The notes beneath the pieces are model-generated. The model saw only the letters and a program-made list of their open reading frames with translations, had not been told where the DNA came from and did not search any database. From Prolixibacteraceae bacterium (lineage in GTDB: Bacteria; Bacteroidota; Bacteroidia; Bacteroidales; Prolixibacteraceae): 64,000 nt of DNA. Shown here piece after piece: positions 28,096 through 37,213 of this stretch; positions within the stretch are counted from its first letter, which is position 1, and each line of letters opens with the position of its first letter. The position numbers and the translations under genes were made by a program. Location of the stretch: assembly GCA_019856515.1 (NCBI GenBank), contig CP082230.1, positions 4,154,001 through 4,218,000 on the forward strand. The letters run 5' to 3'.

Positions 28096-28692
28096 ATGAT
28101 AACGTTGGAGAAGATATTAATTTATCTGCTAATTTTGGGAGTGATTTTTCGTGTGGCTGTCGTTAAGTATGGGGTCTTTCTTGAAGGATTTGGACTTGGA
28201 GCCTTGGGGGTATTTTATGTTATATGGAGTTTTATTCATTTCAGAGATCATCACTTTAGAAAGGGTGAAATTCAAAATTGTTTATATGATCCTATAACAA
28301 AAAAGATGTCAATAATCGCAGGTGTTGGTTTGTTTCTTACCTGTATAGGTACTGCTGAGCATCTACTTTTTGTAACGAGCAGCAATATTGCTGTAGTGAT
28401 AGGTCTGGTTATTTTATTGGGAGTTATGGCTTCTGAAATAGTCATGCACTATAGGGAAAAGCGTAAATATTTTTCACGTGTCTTTAAGAGAGTATTTTGT
28501 TGGATATTGTTTGGTTCATTTGCTTGGTATTCGTCTGGTATTAGATCTGTAGAAATTATCTATAGAAGACATCCTCGATTTGTCAGAGCATATAAAGCTG
28601 TTAAGAGAAATCCTAAGGATCAACAACTCATTGAATTGATGAAACGTGAATATCATATTGCTACAGGCGGTTCAAATGATGTTAATTTATAG
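28096..28692 (+). CDS. Unknown integral membrane protein
   Basis: 198 residues with about four hydrophobic segments (residues 8-24, 30-48, 73-92 and 98-114), a fifth weaker one near 135-150, and a charged cytoplasmic-looking tail (RAYKAVKRNPKDQQLIELMK). No family was recognised. It stands alone, between AT-rich spacers. The codon use and composition resemble its neighbours. Confidence 0.6.
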   Translation: MITLEKILIYLLILGVIFRVAVVKYGVFLEGFGLGALGVFYVIWSFIHFRDHHFRKGEIQNCLYDPITKKMSIIAGVGLFLTCIGTAEHLLFVTSSNIAVVIGLVILLGVMASEIVMHYREKRKYFSRVFKRVFCWILFGSFAWYSSGIRSVEIIYRRHPRFVRAYKAVKRNPKDQQLIELMKREYHIATGGSNDVNL

Positions 28693-28841
28693 AACATAAG
28701 ATCCGTGTTAAATATAATCAATTAAGCTAATTGGTGATTTTGCTTGTGTGGTTTATCTTGGGTATGTTTTCTTGTGTATTTTTAGTTGATAAAATGTTTT
28801 AATTCTGTGAAATAATATAAGGAATGTGATATACAAAATCT

Positions 28842-28849
28842 TATATTTG
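28842..28849 (+). promoter_or_regulatory. Possible -7 box of OmpH-like gene
   Basis: TATATTTG matches TAnnTTTG, about 50 bp before the ATG at 28900. No good -33 element was seen. Confidence 0.35.
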
Positions 28850-28899
28850 TAATTAAAGAGCGAATGAAAAACACATTTACTATTTATTTTACGAAACTT

Positions 28900-29472
28900 A
28901 TGAATAAGAAGACGAGTAATTCTATTGCACTACTTTTAAGCCTAATCGTTGTATTGGTTTTTAGTGCATGTAACCAAAATAATCAAGAAACGAAAACAGC
29001 TTCAGCTCCTGTTAACAATGGAAAGATTGCATTTGTTAGAATGGACTCTTTGGTGGTGAACTACTATCTTGCGAAAGAGATTAATGAGGCATTCCAAGAG
29101 ACTCAAAAAGGATATAATAAAGAGTTTGGTGCGAAGAAGCAAAAGTTTACTGAAGATGCACAAGCTTTCCAAGCTAAACTACAGCGTGGTGGTTTCTTGA
29201 CTGAAACAAGTGCGAGAAAAGAGAGAGATCGTATTTTGGCAATGGAGCAAGAGGTGAAGAAGATGGACTATGAACTGTCTGCTAAGCTTCAAAAGATTCA
29301 GGCGGAAAATAATCAGCGTGTTCTAGATAGTTTGAATGCTGTATTGGATCGTTTCCAAGATGCTCAACATTATAAGTATATTTTAGATGGTGCTGCTGTA
29401 TTGCGTACAGAGGGTGGAGACAATATCACATCTGAGATTCTGGATATCCTAAACGGATCGCAGAAGAAGTAA
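28900..29472 (+). CDS. OmpH/Skp-family periplasmic chaperone-like lipoprotein
   Basis: 190 residues from the ATG at 28900; an alternative ATG lies 36 bp upstream. The N-terminus is a lipoprotein signal ending VLVFSACNQ. Then comes KIAFVRMDSLVVNYYLAKE, the usual OmpH start, and a long helical hairpin rich in K, E and Q (residues about 65-150), then KYILDGAAVLRTEGGDNIT. Skp-like proteins hold unfolded outer-membrane proteins in the periplasm; here the lipid anchor would tether it. It ends at a strong terminator. Confidence 0.88.
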   Translation: MNKKTSNSIALLLSLIVVLVFSACNQNNQETKTASAPVNNGKIAFVRMDSLVVNYYLAKEINEAFQETQKGYNKEFGAKKQKFTEDAQAFQAKLQRGGFLTETSARKERDRILAMEQEVKKMDYELSAKLQKIQAENNQRVLDSLNAVLDRFQDAQHYKYILDGAAVLRTEGGDNITSEILDILNGSQKK

Positions 29473-29500
29473 TAGAGAGTAGTATTCGATAGATATTTCC

Positions 29501-29537
29501 AAAAAAGCAAGAGCATTCATGTCTCTTGCTTTTTTTA
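29501..29537 (+). terminator. Terminator after OmpH-like gene
   Basis: AGCAAGAG and CTCTTGCT arms with a 9-nt loop, A tract before and seven T after. Confidence 0.85.
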
Positions 29538-29550
29538 TTAGTTGTAGTTT

Positions 29551-30786
29551 ATGGGATTTGCGGATAAATATTTACAAAAGATTGTCCATAGTGATAATCA
29601 AGTTTTTGATTTCAATGGTCTACCTGAAACCCCTCTTGTGGTGATTATTCCAGCTTATGATGAGCCTGAGATAGATCTTTGTATTCGAAGCTTGATGGCT
29701 TGTGATCGTCCCGATAATCCTGTGTTGGTTTTGGTGCTTTTTAATTCAGGAGAGATGTCATCGGAGTCGGTTCGACAAGAGAATCGTCGTGGTATGAAAC
29801 GACTCGATGCGTTGTCGCAAGAGTTAAGCAATGTTTCTTGGTTTTATCTTCGCACTGCTCTGGTGGAGGATGTTCGGAAGAAGAAGGCTGGTGTTGGTTT
29901 TGCAAGAAAGACGCTGATGGATCATGCGGTGGGGTTCTTCAATGGAGTGGATCGTTCTGATGGTTTGATCGCTTCGCTGGATGCTGATTGCACTGTTTCG
30001 CCCAACTACCTGATGGAACTATCGAAAGTGGCATTGGCGGATCGTAACCTTTTTTATATCCACTATTTTGAGCACCCAATTGACTCTAATAAGGCTCTTC
30101 ATCGTGGTATTGTCGACTATGAACTGCATCTGCGCTACTATGCAGAGGCACTTAAATCTACGGGGTTTCCTTATGCGTTTCATACTGTAGGGTCTGCTTT
30201 TTCTGTGAGAGCAGAGGCTTATGTGAAGCAGGGAGGAATGAACGACCGTAAGGCTGGTGAGGATTTCTATTTTCTGCATAAACTTACACATATTGGAACT
30301 CCTAGGCTACTGTCTGGATTGACTGTGTATCCATGTGTTCGTTTGTCTGATAGGGTTCCTTTTGGGACAGGCCCCATGCTGCGTAAATGGAATGACCAAG
30401 GCGAAGATCTGAGTGTGAGCTATCCTTTGGTCTCTTTTCGTAAGATCACCACGTTATTTGACCGGGTGGATCATCTGTTTGTTTCTAACGATGTGATGTT
30501 GGAGGTGGACCCGGATGTTGCTCAGTTCATGAACAGTCATGGAGACATCGATAAATTGTCGCAGTTGAGACAGAATTGTAGTACAAGTGGTGCTTTTAGA
30601 AAGCGATTCTTTCATCTCTTCGATGCATTTTGGGTCTTAAAATGTTTAAATTTTCTGATAGAGCATGGTTTTTGTAAAGATACGACACTTAGTGGGTTGA
30701 TCTCTTTGGGGTTAGTTGAAGAGAAGGACTCTACCTTAGAAGCACTCCAAATATTGCGAAAGAGAGAGATTCTAGAGAATAAATGA
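29551..30786 (+). CDS. Glycosyltransferase, family 2-like
   Basis: 411 residues. The GT-A fold starts with VVIIPAYDEPEIDLCIRSL and continues to the metal-binding SLDADCTVSPNYL. A later HTVGSAFSVRAEAYVKQGGM and AGEDFYFLHKL resemble the acceptor-side ED motif of GT2 enzymes. There is no transmembrane segment. Enzymes of this type transfer sugars to envelope polysaccharide or lipid acceptors; the substrate cannot be told. It begins just after the OmpH terminator and is followed by two small membrane-protein genes. Confidence 0.8.
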   Translation: MGFADKYLQKIVHSDNQVFDFNGLPETPLVVIIPAYDEPEIDLCIRSLMACDRPDNPVLVLVLFNSGEMSSESVRQENRRGMKRLDALSQELSNVSWFYLRTALVEDVRKKKAGVGFARKTLMDHAVGFFNGVDRSDGLIASLDADCTVSPNYLMELSKVALADRNLFYIHYFEHPIDSNKALHRGIVDYELHLRYYAEALKSTGFPYAFHTVGSAFSVRAEAYVKQGGMNDRKAGEDFYFLHKLTHIGTPRLLSGLTVYPCVRLSDRVPFGTGPMLRKWNDQGEDLSVSYPLVSFRKITTLFDRVDHLFVSNDVMLEVDPDVAQFMNSHGDIDKLSQLRQNCSTSGAFRKRFFHLFDAFWVLKCLNFLIEHGFCKDTTLSGLISLGLVEEKDSTLEALQILRKREILENK

Positions 30787-30787
30787 G

Positions 30788-30795
30788 TATTTTTG
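30788..30795 (+). promoter_or_regulatory. Possible -7 box of 76-residue gene
   Basis: TATTTTTG, followed by CAC, 16 bp before the ATG at 30812; no -33 TTG at standard spacing. Confidence 0.35.
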
Positions 30796-30811
30796 CACAA
30801 AATAAGGAATT

Positions 30812-31042
30812 ATGATTGTAGTTAAATTAGTACTGATTTCTATTGTGTTGGTAGGAATTTGTGTTGCAGGTTTAGCAACTCAGATACTACTGAAAAAGAA
30901 TGGTCAATTTCCTCATACCCATGTAGGAGGGAATAGAGAGATGAAAAAGAGAGGTCTGATCTGTGCCAAAAGCTATGATGCGATGGAGCAAAAAAGAGCT
31001 TACTCTAAGGTTAATTTCAGTAATTTGAAGTTAGCAAAGTAA
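30812..31042 (+). CDS. Small single-span membrane protein
   Basis: 76 residues. Residues 4-26 are one hydrophobic helix; the rest is a short basic tail with HTHVGGNREMKKRGLICAKS, including one Cys. No known function was recognised. A second tiny membrane-protein gene follows 73 bp downstream, and the pair may work together or be simply neighbours. Confidence 0.65.
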   Translation: MIVVKLVLISIVLVGICVAGLATQILLKKNGQFPHTHVGGNREMKKRGLICAKSYDAMEQKRAYSKVNFSNLKLAK

Positions 31043-31082
31043 TTTTTAACGATTAAAAATAGAGTAGAAGACAATAAAGTCT

Positions 31083-31090
31083 TAAATTTG
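31083..31090 (+). promoter_or_regulatory. Possible -7 box of the 53-residue gene
   Basis: TAAATTTG matches TAnnTTTG, 25 bp before the ATG at 31116. Confidence 0.3.
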
Positions 31091-31115
31091 TGGTGAAACC
31101 ATAAATCATGATATC

Positions 31116-31277
31116 ATGGCTACTCTTAAGATGTTTTTAATCGTGCTATTTTTTATGGCGGTCGTTTTTGGACTTCTTTCAGCTAAATTTTTCCGAGAGA
31201 ATGCAGTGCGTAAAAGCGCTTGTTCTATGGGTGAGGGAAGCTGTGGAAGTTGTTCTTCAAAATGTAAGTCAGAATAA
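31116..31277 (+). CDS. 53-residue Cys-rich membrane protein
   Basis: A short frame starting MATLKMFLIVLFFMAVVFGL with a single transmembrane helix (residues 5-23) and a C-terminal tail with four cysteines in CSMGEGSCGSCSSKC. The frame is supported by a promoter-like box before it and a strong terminator directly after the stop. Clustered cysteines suggest metal or disulfide chemistry at the membrane; that is inference. No family was recognised. Confidence 0.65.
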   Translation: MATLKMFLIVLFFMAVVFGLLSAKFFRENAVRKSACSMGEGSCGSCSSKCKSE

Positions 31278-31284
31278 AATAGAG

Positions 31285-31318
31285 AGGTTGTTTCGATCAG
31301 ATCGAGACAACCTTTTTT
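31285..31318 (+). terminator. Terminator after the 53-residue gene
   Basis: AGGTTGTTTCGATC pairs with GATCGAGACAACCT (one G-T pair), followed by six T. Confidence 0.85.
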
Positions 31319-31465
31319 GTTCTTATGGTTTTGGTCATGGTTTTTTATGACGGAATTACTTCGAGTTGGATGGTGTACGGCTCAATACCGTATGGTGTTC
31401 AACAGCATTTGTAATCGTTCATGGCGATTCAAACTTATCTTAACACTTTTATACTATCATTTTGT

Positions 31466-31473
31466 TATATTTG
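31466..31473 (+). promoter_or_regulatory. Possible -7 box of the SurA/OstA cluster
   Basis: TATATTTG fits TAnnTTTG, about 75 bp before the ATG at 31547. Confidence 0.35.
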
Positions 31474-31546
31474 AGTAGACTTCTTAGTAATATAAGAAGC
31501 CGACCCTTAGAAACATATGGATTCTTTCATACAAAATGGTGGTGAA

Positions 31547-32392
31547 ATGAATAAGCTTTTTTTGTTAAATATATGCATTGCGGTATTGTGGCTCTCTTGT
31601 GTTCGTGTGGAACAAAATGAGAATAATACTGCGTTGATCGCGGAGGTTGGAAGGTATAAACTGACTGAAGAGATGGTGCTTCAGTGGCTGCCAGAAGGTC
31701 TGGATAGCTTGGATCGTGCTGCTTTTATTGCAAATTATAAACAGCAGTGGGTGAGGCAAAAACTCTTGGTGAGTAAAGCTGAAAGTACATTGACTGTCGA
31801 TGAGATGGAGATGAGTCGTAAGATGGAGGAGTATCGTGAGAATTTACTGATCTATCGCTTGGAACAAAAATATATTTCAGAACATTTGGATACGTTAGTT
31901 CCTGTTAATTTATCGAAATCATATTATGAGAAGCATATGGATAAGTTTAAGCTGCCTACCGCTATTGTAAAGGCTGTAGTAGTGCAAGTTCCAACCTATG
32001 CTTCGGAGCCGGAAGAGATTAAGAGGCTTTTAATGTCAAAGGATACAAATGATTTTCTATCTTTAGAGTCTTATTGTTTCCGTTATGCTACGCGCTATGA
32101 TGATTTTGAAGACGAATGGATTCCTTTTCATATGGTAGAACGTTTTTTTAAAGATGACTTTCAGCAACCCAAAAGGTTTTTTTTAAGAAATCGTTATTAC
32201 GAACAAAAGGATTCTTTAAACTTTAGATGTGTATATTTGAAGCAATTTATGGATGCTGGTGCTTTTGCTCCGTATGAATATTCAAGGAAACGAGTGGAAA
32301 ATTGGATATTGAACGAAAGAAAACGTAATCTCCTTAGAGAATTGGATAGCCTTACTTATAAGGAGGCTATGCATGATGATAGAATAAAATAA
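31547..32392 (+). CDS. SurA-like lipoprotein without recognisable PPIase domain
   Basis: 281 residues from the ATG at 31547; the frame opens 10 codons earlier without signal character. The lipobox is VLWLSCVR. The next part (VGRYKLTEEMVLQWLPEG, then many helices and LVSKAESTLTVDEMEMSRKM) resembles the N-terminal chaperone module of SurA/PpiC proteins. The later half keeps helical parts but I see no parvulin signature (no GGxLG or FGYH motif). It precedes a full SurA-like gene by 31 bp, so a chaperone partner in outer-membrane protein folding is plausible. Confidence 0.7.
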   Translation: MNKLFLLNICIAVLWLSCVRVEQNENNTALIAEVGRYKLTEEMVLQWLPEGLDSLDRAAFIANYKQQWVRQKLLVSKAESTLTVDEMEMSRKMEEYRENLLIYRLEQKYISEHLDTLVPVNLSKSYYEKHMDKFKLPTAIVKAVVVQVPTYASEPEEIKRLLMSKDTNDFLSLESYCFRYATRYDDFEDEWIPFHMVERFFKDDFQQPKRFFLRNRYYEQKDSLNFRCVYLKQFMDAGAFAPYEYSRKRVENWILNERKRNLLRELDSLTYKEAMHDDRIK

Positions 32393-32423
32393 GTAGGAAA
32401 AATAAGAACAAGAATCAGATAGT

Positions 32424-33773
32424 ATGTATATAAAGAATTTACGAGCTTTTTTACTTTCATTTTGTCTATGTTGTAGCGTAATGGTTAATGGCCAGGACAA
32501 GGTTATAGACGAAATTGTGGCTATTGTGGGTAATAACATTATCCTTAAGTCAGATGTGGAGCAACAGTACTTGCAGATGCAAGCACAGGGTATGACCACC
32601 GATGGTGACATGAAATGTGAGATCCTTGAACAGTTTTTAGAAGCCAAACTGTTGATGGCTGAGGCAGCACTGGATACGACTATTGAGGTGACCGATGGTC
32701 AGGTTAATGGTGAGATGGAACGTCGTTTACAAATGTATAGAGAACGTATTGGTACGGATCGTGATATCGAGAAGTTCTTTAAGCAAAATATGTCGGAAAT
32801 TCGTTCTAGTTTGGATGAGAATATCCGTCAACAAATTGTTACCCAGCAGATGAGAGGTAAAATCACTGAAGGGGTTACAGCAACACCGGCTGAGGTTCGT
32901 CGTTATGTGAAAGATACAGACGAGTCGAAGTTACCTAAGGTAGGTGGCCAGTTGGAGTACGAACAGATATTAGTGACTCCTGTGGTTCCTGAAAAGGAGG
33001 TGTTGAGAGTAAAGAATAGTTTGCGTCAGATAAAGAAGCGTGTTGAGGATGGTTCTAGTTTTGCTACGATGGCCGTATTATATTCTCAAGGTCCTTCCGC
33101 AACCAATGGTGGTGAACTTGGTTTTATGGGTAAAGGTCAGTTAGACCCTGCTTATGCCGAGGCTGCTTTTAACTTGGAAAGTGGAGAGGTCTCGAATGTG
33201 GTTAAGAGTGATTTTGGTTACCATATCATCCAGATGGTGGAGAAGAAAGGTGGTAAAGCAAATACTAGACATATTTTGATGCGTCCAAAGATAGATCCTA
33301 AAGAGAAAGAGGGAGCTAAGGCTCGTATCGACTCTATCGTGGATATGATCGACGACGAGAAGATTACATGGAAGAGAGCTGCTTTCTTATATTCATCAGA
33401 TAAAGATTCGAGAAATAATAGTGGCTTGGTGATTAATCAAATGAATATGTCATCTAAGTTTAATATTTCAGAGGTGCCACCACAAGATAGTAAGGTGTTG
33501 GCTGATATGAAAGTGGGGAAAATTTCTAAGCCTTATTGGGCTGAAGACCCTCGTAAAGGTGGTGGATCATATAAAGTGGTTAAGCTGATCACTAAGACGA
33601 AGGAGCACGTGGCAAATCCACAAGAGGATTATCAAGTGTTGTATGACCAATTCTTGGGTGAGAAGAAAGAGGATGTATACCGTCAGTGGATCAAAGATCA
33701 TATGGGTGAAACGTATGTGAGAATTGACCCTTCTTATGCGAATTGTAATTTTGATAATAATTGGGAGAAGTAA
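32424..33773 (+). CDS. surA: SurA-like periplasmic peptidylprolyl isomerase
   Basis: 449 residues. Signal peptide to about residue 24 (VMVNGQ). The N-terminal chaperone domain opens with IDEIVAIVGNNIILKSDVEQ, the standard SurA start. A parvulin domain at residues about 170-275 carries EQILVTPVV, NGGELGFMGKGQLDP, and FGYHIIQMVEKK. A second, more divergent parvulin-like part follows (TRHILMRPKIDPKEK). SurA proteins escort outer-membrane proteins and isomerise prolyl bonds. It is cotranscribed with the upstream lipoprotein; a terminator follows. Confidence 0.9.
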   Translation: MYIKNLRAFLLSFCLCCSVMVNGQDKVIDEIVAIVGNNIILKSDVEQQYLQMQAQGMTTDGDMKCEILEQFLEAKLLMAEAALDTTIEVTDGQVNGEMERRLQMYRERIGTDRDIEKFFKQNMSEIRSSLDENIRQQIVTQQMRGKITEGVTATPAEVRRYVKDTDESKLPKVGGQLEYEQILVTPVVPEKEVLRVKNSLRQIKKRVEDGSSFATMAVLYSQGPSATNGGELGFMGKGQLDPAYAEAAFNLESGEVSNVVKSDFGYHIIQMVEKKGGKANTRHILMRPKIDPKEKEGAKARIDSIVDMIDDEKITWKRAAFLYSSDKDSRNNSGLVINQMNMSSKFNISEVPPQDSKVLADMKVGKISKPYWAEDPRKGGGSYKVVKLITKTKEHVANPQEDYQVLYDQFLGEKKEDVYRQWIKDHMGETYVRIDPSYANCNFDNNWEK

Positions 33774-33790
33774 TTATTATCTAAAAAATA

Positions 33791-33848
33791 AAGGCTATTT
33801 ACAAGAGAAACGTGGCATTAATTTTGTTCTCTTGTAAATAGCTTTTTT
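33791..33848 (+). terminator. Terminator after surA-like gene
   Basis: A 17-bp stem (AGGCTATTTACAAGAGAA / TTCTCTTGTAAATAGCTT) with about 20 nt between, then six T. The OstA gene begins 42 bp later, so the two may be separate transcripts or attenuated. Confidence 0.8.
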
Positions 33849-33890
33849 GTATTATAATAAAGAATTATTGTTTTGAATTGTTGTCTAAGT

Positions 33891-35507
33891 ATGAGACGAA
33901 GCCTATATATTCTGCTTACTGCTGGCTTATTGTTTGTGGCGAATGTCTCTACAGCTCAAAAGCGTAGAGTGTATATCGATCACAGCGATAGCTTGGTGAG
34001 TAATGTGGGGGTGGCAAAGAATGCTGATCGTTTGATTGGTAACGTAATAGTAAGACATATGGGGGCTATCATGCATTGTGATAGTGCTTATTTCTACTCC
34101 AATGAGAATAAAGTAGATGCTTTTGGACGTATTCATATTACGCAAGGAGATACTGTTGACCTAAAGGGAAACAGTCTTGTTTATGATGGGAATACGGCAT
34201 TAGCCATTATTCGTGGTAATGTAGAGCTAAAAGACCCCTCTTTGGTGCTTACTACCGATGAGTTGGAGTATAACCTGGAACACGGTATGGCTTATTACAA
34301 TACCGGTGGTACTATTGTGGATAGTTTAAATACTTTGAATAGTCGTGTGGGTAGATATTACTCGGAGGATAAGATGTTGTTCTTTAAGGATAGTGTACAT
34401 CTTGTCAATAAAGATTTTATCATGGATTCCGATACACTGAAGTATGATACGGAGCATAAGATTGTCTATATATCTGGTCCAACGACTGTCAATGGCGATT
34501 CAGGTTATCTCTATTCTGAATTAGGTTGGTATGAGACAATATCTCAAAATGCTGAGCTGTATAAGAATTCTCGTATGGGGAATGAGAAGCAGGAGTTGAG
34601 GTGTGATACACTTCTGTATGATAAGCTACGAGGACAAGCTTGGGCATATCATCATGTAGAGATTGAGGATTTTAAGAGCATGCTTGAGATACGTGGTGAA
34701 ATAGGAGAGTATAATGAACATAGTGAGGAGGGAATGGTGACTAAAAAAGCCGAGCTTCTTCAGTATAGTGAAAAGGATACCCTGTTTTTGCATGCCGATA
34801 CGCTACGTACTTACCCTATGGCTGACTCTATTGCCGATAAAAAGATATTTTTAGCATACAATAAGGTGCGGTTTTATCGCAAAGATATGCAAGGAAAATG
34901 TGACTCATTGGTATATAGTGCGCAAGATTCGGTGATGCGAATGTATTTTGAACCGATCGTTTGGGCAATGAATAACCAGATGACTGCAGACTCTATTACC
35001 TATGCGAACCAACCTAAAGGAGCCGACCTGTTGAAGCTCTATACGGATGCATTTATGGTATCGAAGGATAGCCTAGATATGTATAATCAAATTAGTGGTA
35101 AGAATATGGTTGGTTACATTGTCAATAACTCATTGGATGTGTTGGATGTGATTGGGAATGGCGAAACGATATACTATGTCAAGGATAAGAGTGGTATGAT
35201 GGGAGTCAATAAGGCAGAGTGTTCTAATATAAAGATCAAAATGAAAGAGAATAAGATCTATCGTATCTCTTTTATTACTCAACCTAAGATGGACTTCTTT
35301 CCTCCTGCCGATTTTGGTAACCAAGATCTCAAGTTACCTCTGTTTAGATGGGAGGAGGCCATAAGACCTAAGAGCCCAGAGGATATCTTTAACTATGAGG
35401 CTTATGATGACGGTAAAGAGGTTGAACGCAATATTGTAGACCAGATATCTAAGAAAGAGATTCTAGAAAAGGTGCGAAAATCATTACGCCAATCAGATAA
35501 GAAGTAG
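33891..35507 (+). CDS. OstA-like protein (LptA/LptD OstA-type N-domain)
   Basis: 538 residues from the ATG at 33891 (signal peptide to about VSTAQ; the frame opens 6 codons earlier). The body repeats beta-jellyroll units typical of OstA/LptA: DRLIGNVIVRHMGAIMHCDS, VDAFGRIHITQGDTVDLKG, ALAIIRGNVELKDPSLVLTT. Such proteins bind LPS on its way through the periplasm. The length exceeds LptA and the beta-barrel of LptD is missing, as usual for the OstA-like proteins of this phylum. It sits behind the SurA genes, fitting an envelope assembly cluster. Confidence 0.85.
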   Translation: MRRSLYILLTAGLLFVANVSTAQKRRVYIDHSDSLVSNVGVAKNADRLIGNVIVRHMGAIMHCDSAYFYSNENKVDAFGRIHITQGDTVDLKGNSLVYDGNTALAIIRGNVELKDPSLVLTTDELEYNLEHGMAYYNTGGTIVDSLNTLNSRVGRYYSEDKMLFFKDSVHLVNKDFIMDSDTLKYDTEHKIVYISGPTTVNGDSGYLYSELGWYETISQNAELYKNSRMGNEKQELRCDTLLYDKLRGQAWAYHHVEIEDFKSMLEIRGEIGEYNEHSEEGMVTKKAELLQYSEKDTLFLHADTLRTYPMADSIADKKIFLAYNKVRFYRKDMQGKCDSLVYSAQDSVMRMYFEPIVWAMNNQMTADSITYANQPKGADLLKLYTDAFMVSKDSLDMYNQISGKNMVGYIVNNSLDVLDVIGNGETIYYVKDKSGMMGVNKAECSNIKIKMKENKIYRISFITQPKMDFFPPADFGNQDLKLPLFRWEEAIRPKSPEDIFNYEAYDDGKEVERNIVDQISKKEILEKVRKSLRQSDKK

Positions 35508-35534
35508 TTATTCATTAGGTTTACCTAATTATAT

Positions 35535-35566
35535 CAAAGGCCTTCCAATATCGTTGGAAGGCCTTT
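35535..35566. terminator. Bidirectional terminator
   Basis: Perfect 14-bp arms CAAAGGCCTTCCAA and TTGGAAGGCCTTTG with a 4-nt loop; no long T run, lies between convergent genes. Confidence 0.7.
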
Positions 35567-35759
35567 GTTGGTATATGCGATTATAGCTACGCTATTTTCT
35601 CGATACGATATTTATATGCACCGTTACGCTGTCCTCCTATTTGGTCTATTAAACATTAAAAACGATCTCTGTCGAATAACTCTATAGTACCATTACTTTG
35701 TCTTCTCCTAGCAGATATATTTGCCATATCCTATCAACCATGTAAACATCCCATAGATA

Positions 35760-36740
35760 TTACTTGAGGATATATTTCTTTAGGAACGCCTCTGTTCTTC
35801 GTTCTACTCTTTGCCAACTGTGTGACTGTAATCCATTTGCTATCACATGTGTGTCGGCATTCGGAAATAGAACAAGCTCTTTCTCTTCGGTTCCTAATAG
35901 AGGGTACATCTCTTTTATCGCTTTAACGCTAACAGTGTTGTCTTCGTGCTTTTCATCTTTGTAGTAGGCACCAATAAACGTAGGACATGTAACTTTCGAG
36001 AAAGTCTCTTCGTTCATCGTGATATCTAGAAGTTGCTGTAGATAAACCATACTCTCTACACGGTATTTCTGGTACCAGTATTGTGCCACCTTGCCCGTGT
36101 CGTGGAAGACGCGGAAGTTACCACCCATCGCCAAACGTGCAATGTCTAGCCCCCATGGTTTAGATAGTAGCTTCGCTTCGGGTTGCTTGATAACAATATT
36201 GGGAGAGTAGAGAATTAATCCATCGACAAGTTCTGGAAAGTCTGCTGCAAGCTTCAACGAAAGTGTTCCCCCAGTGGAGGTACTCATGATAATGACTTTC
36301 GTCCCTAATTGGTGTGCGATAGCTAGAGCCTCTTTTGAGGATTCGTAAAGCTTGTCTGGAGTCATATCTAGCAGTGCATTCTTCTTCTTGAGCCCATGAT
36401 CATGAAGTCGAGCATAATATGCATTCGCATTCATCATCTTGGTGATATGATCGTTAATAGGAGCCCCTTCATACCATGATGCAGAGAAGCCATGGAGATA
36501 GAGAAGTACATACTCCGTATCCTCTTTGGTCTCTCTGTTATTCCAGATGATACGTGCTTCATTGTCCTCTCTTGTTTCCGTTTCTGCTTCGCGTTTGTTG
36601 ACCCATTGGTCAAGTTCGTCTCCCTTCTTATCAATCTCTGGTAGAGAATCCGTGAGCTTATATGGTCTAGGTCGTGGTCCTACAAAGTATCCTGCGATAA
36701 GGAAAAGGATACATATTATGGCTATTCTAACCTTCTTCAT
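35760..36740 (-). CDS. Membrane-anchored alpha/beta hydrolase
   Basis: 326 residues. An N-terminal helix (residues 3-20) anchors or exports it. The fold shows VLLYLHGFSASWYEG (oxyanion HG), a nucleophile elbow MSTSTGG with Ser155, and NADTHVIANGLQSHSWQRV with the catalytic His. The elbow reads S-x-S-x-G, with Ser instead of the first Gly of GxSxG. Serine-aminopeptidase-like (S33) esterases are the closest in look. The substrate is unknown. Confidence 0.82.
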   Translation of the reverse strand: MKKVRIAIICILFLIAGYFVGPRPRPYKLTDSLPEIDKKGDELDQWVNKREAETETREDNEARIIWNNRETKEDTEYVLLYLHGFSASWYEGAPINDHITKMMNANAYYARLHDHGLKKKNALLDMTPDKLYESSKEALAIAHQLGTKVIIMSTSTGGTLSLKLAADFPELVDGLILYSPNIVIKQPEAKLLSKPWGLDIARLAMGGNFRVFHDTGKVAQYWYQKYRVESMVYLQQLLDITMNEETFSKVTCPTFIGAYYKDEKHEDNTVSVKAIKEMYPLLGTEEKELVLFPNADTHVIANGLQSHSWQRVERRTEAFLKKYILK

Positions 36741-37213
36741 GCTATGTCAATTTTGTTGTTATTTCGATCAAGTAAAGAATTATATGCTAAAAATAATCAC
36801 TTTTTGATTATAAAACTCGAATGTTCTATTTTTTCAATATACAGTTGTCTATATGTAATGTGTTGATAAACAGATGTCTCTTATTTCTGTAACGTTTTCG
36901 ATAAGAATAAGGTTCATTTTTTGTTAACAAATATTAACCAATGTCCGTTGCGATTACTTGTAAAAATGATTCAATTTGTCAGTATAACAGTGAAAGGTCT
37001 GGCTATTTGGTTATTAAATAGATTACTATTAACTTTAAGCTTGATCTACTATCGTAGAAAGAATAAAATGTTAGAACTAAAATATGCCCCCATATTAGAA
37101 TGAACATTGAAGCTAAGAATATGATATTTGATGCTACCCACAGATTCTTTTTTTATACCCCCCCACAATCAGTTATAGTAAGAAAACCATCACTCTGAAA
37201 AAAATATATTTTA
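36741..37213. other. Divergent intergenic region
   Basis: 473 AT-rich bases between the hydrolase and the carboxylase operon. A 60-codon plus-strand frame at 36921 looks spurious. No repeat or terminator; both genes' promoters should lie here. Confidence 0.4.

Noticed and set aside
36921..37103. 60-codon plus-strand frame before the carboxylase operon
   Set aside because: No family look, no promoter or ribosome site, lies in a divergent promoter region.
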